From Geobacter sp. UBA6802 (lineage in GTDB: Bacteria; Desulfobacterota; Desulfuromonadia; Geobacterales; Pseudopelobacteraceae), in assembly GCA_002452325.1 (NCBI GenBank), contig DKFG01000306.1, positions 1 through 13,380 of the forward strand: a stretch of 13,380 nucleotides of DNA, written 5' to 3'. Shown piece after piece: positions 1 through 5,774 of the stretch. The notes under the pieces were generated by a model that was not told the DNA's origin, made no database searches, and saw only the letters and a program-made list of their open reading frames with translations. How positions within the stretch are numbered: position 1 is the stretch's first letter; each line of letters starts with the position of its first letter. A program made the position numbers and the translations under genes.

Positions 1-682
1 CCCGGGCCGTGGTGATGTAGTCCTGGCCGATCACACCCAGCATGGCAGATCGCATGTAGCGGGAGACCCCGGCCAGAGAACCGAAGGAGGCCACGCAGAC
101 CGGCAGGATCAGATGCTTGGCAAGATCCCAGAGCCTGCCGGCCCAGCTGTAGGCCTCGTAGCCCAGCGTATGCAGACCGGAGATCGGCAGCCAGTTGAGT
201 TTAACCCCAAAGAAGTACATCAGCAGCAGGGCCAGCCAGAAGGTAGGCACGGCAAAGCCTATGAACACAAAGACCGTGATCCCCTTGTCCAGCCAGGTAT
301 CGCGGTAGACTGCCGCCATAATACCGATCGGAATGGCCAGACCAAACTCAAGTACCAGGGCAATAATATTCAGCGAGAGCGTGACCGGCAGGCGTTCTTT
401 GATCTTGTCCAGCACGGGCCGGTTATCACTGGAAAAAGAACGCCCCAGATCAAGCTTGGCCAGCCTGCCAAGCCAGGAAAAATACTGCTCATGCAACGGT
501 TTATCCAGACCGTAGAACTTGGTCAGCCGCTCACGGGCCTCTTTGCCCACTTTGGGATTCATGGCCATCTGCATATCCACCGGTTCGCCCGGCGCCAGAT
601 GGATCACGGTAAAGGTGATCAGGGTAATTCCCAGCATCAACGGCACCAGCAGTGCTATACGTTTGAGCAGGTAGCGGGTCAT
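1..682 (-). CDS. ABC transporter permease, DppB/OppB type (3' part cut by the window edge)
   Basis: This is the inner-membrane permease of a binding-protein-dependent ABC importer, of the peptide/nickel (DppB/OppB) family. The 227 visible residues start MTRYLLKRIALLVPLMLG, a short positively charged stretch followed by the first membrane helix (about 9-29). The family motif LAPGEP follows at about 29-34. Further hydrophobic segments lie at about 100-125, 135-158 and 190-207. The visible end, QDYITTAR, is the beginning of the EAA loop that docks on the ATPase; the rest is outside the window. The ATG at 682-680 overlaps the rdgB stop as ATGA. No Shine-Dalgarno sequence sits at a normal distance (AAGGAG is about 18 nt away), so translation is probably coupled to rdgB. 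The substrate cannot be told from the permease. Family call is firm; peptide transport is only the commonest possibility. Confidence 0.9.
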   Translation of the reverse strand, partial: MTRYLLKRIALLVPLMLGITLITFTVIHLAPGEPVDMQMAMNPKVGKEARERLTKFYGLDKPLHEQYFSWLGRLAKLDLGRSFSSDNRPVLDKIKERLPVTLSLNIIALVLEFGLAIPIGIMAAVYRDTWLDKGITVFVFIGFAVPTFWLALLLMYFFGVKLNWLPISGLHTLGYEAYSWAGRLWDLAKHLILPVCVASFGSLAGVSRYMRSAMLGVIGQDYITTAR

Positions 683-1272
683 GGCTGTCTGGAAAGAAAC
701 TCCTTAAATGCCTGTAATGCCTGACCGCGATGGCTGATCCGGTTCTTTTCTGCTACCGGCAGTTCAGCCATGGTCTGTTCACAACCATCCACCAGAAACA
801 GCGGATCATACCCAAAGCCATGCTCACCCCGGGGCTGGTCAATGATCGTCCCCCCTACCCTGGCCTCAAACAGCTGTTCAGAGCCATCAGGGGTGACAAA
901 TGCCAGGCTGCAGACAAAGGCGGCTTTTCGGCTGGCTGCAGGACGCAGGGCCAATTCCTGCAATAGCTTGCGGTTGTTGGCGTCGTCATCGGCACCTTCA
1001 CCGGCATAGCGGGCCGAGATCACCCCAGGGGCATTGTCCAGCCCCTCCACCACCAGGCCGGAATCATCGGCAAGGGTCGGCAGTCCGCCTGCCCGACAGG
1101 CCTCATGGGCCTTTTTCAAGGCATTGGCCTGGAAGGTGTCGCCATCCTCAATGGTCTCCGGCAGGTCGGGCAGATCAGCTGCACAGAGCACCTGATCCAC
1201 CAGGCCATCGAGAAACGCTCTGATCTCCTTTACCTTGCCCTGATTACGGGTAGCAACCAGCAGCTGTTTCAT
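679..1272 (-). CDS. rdgB: XTP/dITP pyrophosphatase (RdgB/HAM1 family)
   Basis: RdgB hydrolyses non-canonical purine nucleoside triphosphates (dITP, XTP, ITP) to monophosphate and pyrophosphate, keeping deaminated purines out of DNA and RNA in the cytoplasm. The 197-residue length is typical. Family motifs are in order: the N-terminal nucleotide loop VATRNQGKVKEI with T8, N10 and K13; the metal-binding LADDSGLVVEGL with D69 and D70; the base-recognition segment HGFGYDPLF (151-159); and the C-terminal SHRGQA (180-185). The start ATG (1272-1270) overlaps the rph stop as ATGA. An AGGAGG at 1288-1283, inside the rph coding end, gives a 10-nt spacing. It is the middle gene of rph-rdgB-permease, a common bacterial pairing of nucleotide and RNA quality functions. 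Confidence 0.96.
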   Translation of the reverse strand: MKQLLVATRNQGKVKEIRAFLDGLVDQVLCAADLPDLPETIEDGDTFQANALKKAHEACRAGGLPTLADDSGLVVEGLDNAPGVISARYAGEGADDDANNRKLLQELALRPAASRKAAFVCSLAFVTPDGSEQLFEARVGGTIIDQPRGEHGFGYDPLFLVDGCEQTMAELPVAEKNRISHRGQALQAFKEFLSRQP

Positions 1273-1985
1273 CGCGCCAATGCCTCCTGCTGATGCAGAA
1301 ACAGCTGACTGATCCCCTGCATGGCCAGGCCGCGCATGGCATCCATCTGCTCCAGAGTGAACGGCTCGGCCTCAGCGGTACCCTGCACCTCCACAAACCG
1401 GCCGGAAGAGGTCATCACAAAGTTCATATCCACCTCGGCAGCCGAGTCCTCCTGGTATTCAAGGTCAAGCAGCGCTTCGCCGTCCACAATACCAACACTG
1501 ATTGCAGCCACCGCTTCTTTGAGCGGGTTCTCTGCAATCAGTCCTTTTGACAGCAGTGCAGCTACGGCATCGGCCAGGGCAAGGTACGCACCGGTGATGG
1601 AGGCAGTACGGGTACCGCCATCAGCCTGGATCACGTCACAATCCAGATAGATGGTACGTTCACCCAGCTTGGTCAGGTCGGTCACGGCCCGCAGGGAGCG
1701 ACCAATCAGTCTTTGGATCTCCAGGGTACGGCCCGACTGCTTCCCTTTGGCTGCCTCACGAGGTGAGCGGGTGTGAGTAGCCCGGGGCAGCATCGAGTAT
1801 TCGGCCGTGACCCAACCGGTGCCCTTGCCCCGCAAAAAGGGAGGTACCGTCTCTTCTATGGAGGCGGCGCAGATCACCCGGGTATCACCGAACTCAATCA
1901 GCACGGCACCTTCAGGATGTTTGATAAAATGACGGGTAATAGTGATGGGGCGCAACTGTTGCGGGGTACGTCCAATACGTGGCAT
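1269..1985 (-). CDS. rph: Ribonuclease PH
   Basis: RNase PH is a phosphorolytic 3'-5' exoribonuclease that trims tRNA 3' ends. It acts in the cytoplasm as a ring of dimers. The product from the ATG at 1985 is 238 residues, the usual length for the family. It begins MPRIGRTPQQLRPITI and contains RSPREAAKGKQSGRT (73-87), LDCDVIQADGGTRTAS (114-129) with the phosphate-binding GGTR, and LDLEYQEDSAAEVDMN (173-188), which carries the acidic active-site residues. The frame stays open to 2231, but the upstream part overlaps the terminator and the zinc-ribbon gene. The start at 1985 has AAAGGAG at 8 nt and the family's N-terminus, so it is preferred. It is first in an operon with rdgB and an ABC permease. 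Confidence 0.97.
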   Translation of the reverse strand: MPRIGRTPQQLRPITITRHFIKHPEGAVLIEFGDTRVICAASIEETVPPFLRGKGTGWVTAEYSMLPRATHTRSPREAAKGKQSGRTLEIQRLIGRSLRAVTDLTKLGERTIYLDCDVIQADGGTRTASITGAYLALADAVAALLSKGLIAENPLKEAVAAISVGIVDGEALLDLEYQEDSAAEVDMNFVMTSSGRFVEVQGTAEAEPFTLEQMDAMRGLAMQGISQLFLHQQEALAR

Positions 1986-2013
1986 CAAGGAAACTCCTTT
2001 GGCAAATGCCGAA

Positions 2014-2042
2014 AATGTACGGATAACCGCCTGCGCTGTCAA
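2014..2042 (-). promoter_or_regulatory. Sigma70-type promoter of rph-rdgB-permease
   Basis: On the minus strand a perfect -35 box TTGACA (2042-2037) is followed after exactly 17 nt by TACATT (2019-2014), four of six matches to the -10 consensus. Transcription should start near 2007, about 20 nt before the rph start codon. The -35 box directly abuts and shares bases with the T-tract of the preceding terminator. In the short leader, AAGGA and TCCTT flank a 3-nt loop over the rph ribosome binding site. This hairpin is weak and may or may not matter. Confidence 0.7.
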
Positions 2043-2071
2043 ATAAAAAGGGGAGCCGATTCCGGCTCCCC
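2041..2071 (-). terminator. Intrinsic terminator after the zinc-ribbon gene
   Basis: A perfect 9-bp stem (GGGGAGCCG at 2050-2058 with CGGCTCCCC at 2063-2071) closes a 4-nt loop. Read on the minus strand, a CTTTTTATTT tail follows (2050-2041), the classic Rho-independent form. It lies 36 nt past the stop codon of the small zinc-ribbon gene and closes the minus-strand block that begins at 8018. The stem could act on plus-strand transcripts, but no T-tract follows on that side. Confidence 0.9.
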
Positions 2072-2106
2072 TGTCTGACCTGCTTTTATGGTTCTTGTCT
2101 GATCTG

Positions 2107-2262
2107 CTACCCCAAGAAGGTGTTGCTGCTCCGTGCACGATTTGCCAGGATTGTGGAATCCACCAGCTCTCCGCAGCAGCTGCATTTCCAGGCATCAAAA
2201 GAACGAACAAAATCGTAATATTTTTCAGCATACATGCGGCCCTGGCAACGCGGACATTTCAT
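2107..2262 (-). CDS. Small zinc-ribbon protein, 51 residues, function unknown
   Basis: The product begins MKCPRCQGRMYAEKYYDF and has CPRC at 3-6 and CSCCGELVD at 27-35. The CxxC pairs, about 20 residues apart, are the layout of a single zinc ribbon. The tail (NRARSSNTFLG) is short and polar, with no membrane segment. The start ATG (2262-2260) is backed by a near-perfect Shine-Dalgarno AGGAGG at 2275-2270 with a 7-nt gap, and the gene ends in TAG 36 nt before an intrinsic terminator. Together these make it a real gene despite its size. The overlapping long frame on the same strand is an upstream extension of rph, not a gene. I cannot name a function; tiny zinc ribbons often bind nucleic acid or a protein partner, but nothing here shows which. 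Confidence 0.85.
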   Translation of the reverse strand: MKCPRCQGRMYAEKYYDFVRSFDAWKCSCCGELVDSTILANRARSSNTFLG

Positions 2263-2390
2263 AGCATACCCTCCTGAGGTTGATCAACTGACGCCGTTTC
2301 AAGCTGCCTTTGAGATGATCTCTTTACAGTATGTGTGCCAACTTAATGCCGGAAGCAGGGACCCCCCCTGTGTAAGCCTATAAAAATCAA

Positions 2391-2990
2391 TCAATTTGCT
2401 ATCTTGAGATAATGAGACAATTGTGCAAATGTTTTTTCTCCGATCCCTTCAACCTCTTTCAACTCTTCAAGCGACACAAAATCGCCATTTTTTTGACGAT
2501 GCCTGATGATCCGTTCTGCCAGTCGCGGACCAATTCCCGGCAGTAGCTCAAGCTCGTAGGCCTGAAGACGGTTCAGGTCAAGCGGGATGCCCATAGTCAG
2601 CATCTGGGCGGGAGCCATGAACGACACCGTAAAAACCTTACGTAAATCAGGTGTGTTGCAATCAAGGTAGAGTTGATGGCCGGAAACTTGGAGCGGTTGC
2701 AACTGAATTGATGCTGCTGCAGCGCGATCAGGACAGGCCGGTTTCGCCATGTTTATGACGGAAGACGTCAATAAATTGTCACCATCTACTGTCAGAGCAT
2801 ACACGCCCGGATGATAAAAATCACCTTGCAACTGCACCCAACGTTGGGGTGCTGCAGAAACAGAACAGGCCGTCAACTCAGGATCTTCCCCGAACTGACG
2901 GCCTGTTACACCAGCGATCACAACTGCCACCAGCCCCACCAGCAACATGGCGAGACGTAGATACAGCATCGACTTATGCCGGCTCCTCAT
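2391..2990 (-). CDS. ComEA-like membrane-anchored helix-hairpin-helix protein
   Basis: The protein has a basic N-terminus (MRSRHK), one membrane or signal-anchor helix at about 9-29, a middle domain and a C-terminal paired helix-hairpin-helix. The middle part contains WVQLQGDFYHPGVYAL (51-66), which resembles the SLBB-like strand pattern seen before the HhH in ComEA proteins. The HhH reads DLNRLQAYELELLPGIGP (138-155) and VEGIGEKTFAQL (180-191), with both GIG hairpins intact. ComEA holds incoming double-stranded DNA at the outer face of the inner membrane in competent bacteria, and a similar place is likely here. The start is uncertain. ATG 2990 gives the basic N-terminus and a 17-nt overlap with cimA but lacks a Shine-Dalgarno. 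ATG 2969 has AGGAG 13 nt upstream. No other competence gene is in the window, so a DNA-uptake role is inferred. Confidence 0.85.
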   Translation of the reverse strand: MRSRHKSMLYLRLAMLLVGLVAVVIAGVTGRQFGEDPELTACSVSAAPQRWVQLQGDFYHPGVYALTVDGDNLLTSSVINMAKPACPDRAAAASIQLQPLQVSGHQLYLDCNTPDLRKVFTVSFMAPAQMLTMGIPLDLNRLQAYELELLPGIGPRLAERIIRHRQKNGDFVSLEELKEVEGIGEKTFAQLSHYLKIAN

Positions 2991-4545
2991 GATGCAGCTT
3001 GTAATCAATCGCATCGATCAACGCCTGATAGGAAGCATCAATGATGTTGTCCGAAACCCCTACTGTACCCCAGCAGCTGCTCTTATCACCGGACTCGATC
3101 AAGACCCGGATTGATGAAGCGGTGCCCTGGCCTGCCGGCAGCACCCGCACCTTGTAGTCGTGCAGCTTTACCTCTTTCAGCTTGGGATAGAACTTTTCCA
3201 GTGCCTTGCGCAGGGCATTATCCAGTGCATTAACCGGACCATGGCCTTCAGCAGCAGTATGCTCAACCTTGCCCCCCACCTTGATCCTGACAGTGGCCTC
3301 AGCAGTGGGCTGCTGGTCATCGGTGCGCTTTTCATCAATCACCCGGAAGCCCATTACCTGGAAGTATTTCTTGTGGGTACCCAGGGCCTTTTTCATCATC
3401 AGCTCAAAAGATGCCTCGGCTCCTTCAAACTGAAAGCCGCGGTTCTCCATATCCTTGATCTCTTCCAGGATCTCCTGGGTCACCGGGTCTTTGCTGTCCA
3501 GATTGATCTTGAACTCTTCGGCCTTGGCCAGAATGTTTGATTTACCAGACAGATCGGATACCAGCACCCGGGTTGCGTTCCCCACCAGTTCAGGACGGAT
3601 ATGCTCATAGGTTTCGGGGTGACGCTGAATAGCGCTGACATGAACACCGCCCTTGTGGGCAAAGGCAGCCTTGCCCACATATGCCTGGTGTTTGTTGGGG
3701 GAGAGGTTGGCCAGTTCGTAAATAAAACGGGAGACCTCCTGCAGACTCTTCAGTTGGGCATCGGAAACACACTCTTTCTGCATTTTCAGCTTGATGGCCG
3801 GAATAATGGAGCAGAGATTGGCATTGCCGCAGCGCTCACCAAACCCGTTGATGGTGCCCTGAACCTGCACAATCCCTTGCTCAACCGCTACAATAGAGTT
3901 GGCCACGGCACACTCGCCATCGTTGTGGGTGTGAATCCCCAGAGGGATCGTGATCTGTTTTTTAACTTTAGCAATGATTTCAGCAACTTCATACGGCATG
4001 GTGCCGCCGTTGGTGTCGCAGAGGATGATGCAGTCTACCTTGGCTTCCTCAGCCGCCTTAAGGGTCTGGATGGCATAGTCAGGATTGGCCTTGTACCCGT
4101 CAAAAAAATGCTCGGCGTCGTAAAACACTTCGCCCACGTTCTGCTTGAGGAACACCAGCGAATCATTGATCAGTTCCAGGTTTTCCTCAAGAGAGATCCT
4201 CAGCGCCTCACGTACATGGAAATCCCAGGTCTTGCCGAAGATGGTGATCACATCCGGTTCTGCCGCGATCAGGGTTTTAATATTATGGTCCTTGTCCGGC
4301 GTGGTCTTGGCCCGTCGGGTTGAACCAAAAGCAGCTATTTTAGCCTGCTGCAGCTTTTCCTTTTTAATATCCTTGAAAAAAGCAACATCCTTGGGATTGC
4401 TGCCAGGCCAGCCACCTTCTATGTAGTGGACCCCCAGTTCATCCAGTTTGTGCGCTATGCGTATCTTGTCCTCGACCAGGAACGAAATATCCTCAGCCTG
4501 CGTACCGTCACGCAGGGTGGTATCGTACAGTTTGACCATGCTCAT
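2974..4545 (-). CDS. cimA: (R)-citramalate synthase
   Basis: CimA condenses pyruvate with acetyl-CoA to (R)-citramalate, the first step of the threonine-independent route to isoleucine, known in Geobacter. The 523-residue protein has the HMGL-like TIM barrel first, with DTTLRDGTQ (8-16; R12 and D13 catalytic and metal-binding), the metal-binding HTHND (205-209) and GFGERCGNANL (234-244). The C-terminal third (about 390-515) is the LeuA-type allosteric dimer domain, where the end product (isoleucine in characterised CimA) binds. The long citramalate-type spacing and IEGGWPGSNPKD (42-53) separate it from 2-isopropylmalate and homocitrate synthases. The ATG at 4545 has AAAGGAG 10 nt upstream; an ATG two codons later is possible. 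It lies 83 nt after the HD-GYP gene, with no terminator between, and overlaps the ComEA-like gene. Confidence 0.95.
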   Translation of the reverse strand: MSMVKLYDTTLRDGTQAEDISFLVEDKIRIAHKLDELGVHYIEGGWPGSNPKDVAFFKDIKKEKLQQAKIAAFGSTRRAKTTPDKDHNIKTLIAAEPDVITIFGKTWDFHVREALRISLEENLELINDSLVFLKQNVGEVFYDAEHFFDGYKANPDYAIQTLKAAEEAKVDCIILCDTNGGTMPYEVAEIIAKVKKQITIPLGIHTHNDGECAVANSIVAVEQGIVQVQGTINGFGERCGNANLCSIIPAIKLKMQKECVSDAQLKSLQEVSRFIYELANLSPNKHQAYVGKAAFAHKGGVHVSAIQRHPETYEHIRPELVGNATRVLVSDLSGKSNILAKAEEFKINLDSKDPVTQEILEEIKDMENRGFQFEGAEASFELMMKKALGTHKKYFQVMGFRVIDEKRTDDQQPTAEATVRIKVGGKVEHTAAEGHGPVNALDNALRKALEKFYPKLKEVKLHDYKVRVLPAGQGTASSIRVLIESGDKSSCWGTVGVSDNIIDASYQALIDAIDYKLHHEEPA

Positions 4546-4628
4546 CAGCTTGCAGCTCCTTTCATAATCCAGCTTTATAACAACGTTAGAGTGAAATCAG
4601 TAGCGCATCAGGCGGTCCAGTGTCAATC

Positions 4629-5774
4629 TTAAATCCTGTTCAGGCTGGACAAAAGTAACAGCATGTTTCTGACCAGCACCGGATTGAATTCTGTACCTGA
4701 TCCCTTGACCAGTGCACTGGCAATATCCTTCAGTTCACGGGGAGGTTGGTACGTTCGCCGGGTACGCATGGCATCAAAACAGTCGGCAATGGCAGTCATC
4801 TGGCTGGCCACGTGCTGCTGCCAATCTGCAGAAACAGCCGGATACCCGCTGCGATCAAAACGCAGATGGTGTTCAAACGCCACAATAGCTGCCAGACGAG
4901 GCACACCGGGTGATTCCATCAGATAGCGAGCCCCCAGCAGCGGATGCTGCTTCATCCGGGCAAGCTCGTCATCGGTCAGGTGGTCAGACTTGCAGAGTAT
5001 CTCTTCAGGGATAAACATTTTACCCATATCATGCAGGATGGCGGCTATACCGATATCGTGCAGCGCCTGTCCGCTGATCCCCAGTGATTGGGCCTGGGTT
5101 ATGGTCAGGATGCAGACATTGGCCGCATGGGTAAAGGTATATTCGTCCTTTTCCCGCAATGCGGCCAGGAGCAGCAGCGGGGCCCCCTCACGCTGAACCG
5201 CCTCAACCAGATCAGCAACAACAGCGGCTATACCGCTGGGTTTGAGGCGTTCTTTACGTTTGACCGCCTCATAGACCTCTTCCATCCGAGCCAGTTCAGC
5301 TGATGCCAGATCTTTAAGGGTAACTGCAGAACCGGCACCAGCTGCACCAAGACTGCCAACTTCACTGCCCTGCCCCGGCAACTCAACCTGCCCCAGCCGG
5401 ATATGTTCACTGGAAACCAGCTGTTCTGTGGCTCCCTGGCGTGCCATACCGGCAATCAGCTGATCCACCTCACTGCGCGGCACACCAGCCAGAAAACGCA
5501 GATGACCGACACCATGTTCATGCATAACCTGCACAAAGCGGTCAAGCACCAGCGAAAACGGCTGTGGCTCGGCATCAATAATCAACTCGCCATCGACTGC
5601 CAGCAGGGCAATATCCGGTCGCTCGGCCAGGGCTCGGGTCAGACTGCCGTGGGCAGCCACTGCCAGACGGGTTACCTGGGGATGTTTGACCGTATACAGC
5701 GCCGCACCTGCCACAGCCGAGAGCAAGTGACGGATGAATTCGTGAATGTCATGCGGTGAGCCAGCGCTGATCAT
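4629..5774 (-). CDS. HD-GYP-type phosphohydrolase with a novel N-terminal domain
   Basis: The C-terminal half (about 205-355) is an HD-GYP domain, the class that degrades cyclic di-GMP. Seen residues are H216 (THAANV), H248-D249 (LHDMGK), H277 (KQHPLLGARYL), H302-H303 and D307 (EHHLRFDRSGYP) and D331 (IADCFDAM). The metal ligands therefore look intact, but the usual HHE...DGSGYP reads HHL...DRSGYP, so activity or specificity may differ. The N-terminal part (about 24-118) is no known receiver or PAS domain. It resembles the N-terminus of the HEAT-repeat protein encoded just upstream. A Gly/Ala-rich linker follows at about 132-150. There is no membrane segment. The start ATG overlaps the HEAT gene's stop as ATGA, with GGAG at 9 nt, which points to coupled translation and joint function. 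Confidence 0.88.
   Translation of the reverse strand: MISAGSPHDIHEFIRHLLSAVAGAALYTVKHPQVTRLAVAAHGSLTRALAERPDIALLAVDGELIIDAEPQPFSLVLDRFVQVMHEHGVGHLRFLAGVPRSEVDQLIAGMARQGATEQLVSSEHIRLGQVELPGQGSEVGSLGAAGAGSAVTLKDLASAELARMEEVYEAVKRKERLKPSGIAAVVADLVEAVQREGAPLLLLAALREKDEYTFTHAANVCILTITQAQSLGISGQALHDIGIAAILHDMGKMFIPEEILCKSDHLTDDELARMKQHPLLGARYLMESPGVPRLAAIVAFEHHLRFDRSGYPAVSADWQQHVASQMTAIADCFDAMRTRRTYQPPRELKDIASALVKGSGTEFNPVLVRNMLLLLSSLNRI

Noticed and set aside
113..724. Plus-strand open frame across the permease gene
   Set aside because: It is antisense to a well-supported permease and has a Gln/His-rich, non-family composition typical of a shadow frame.
1986..2231. N-terminal extension of rph with a signal-like hydrophobic start
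   Set aside because: It reads through the terminator and, out of frame, the zinc-ribbon gene. RNase PH begins at MPRIGR with its own ribosome binding site.
2356..2370. Terminator after the ComEA-like gene (CAGGG with CCCTG around a C-rich loop)
   Set aside because: The stem is only 5 bp and no T-tract follows on either strand.
4574..4626. cimA promoter
   Set aside because: A perfect TTGACA at 4626-4621 has only CTACTG at 17 nt, and TATAAA at 4579-4574 has only TACTGA as its -35. Neither pair is convincing.
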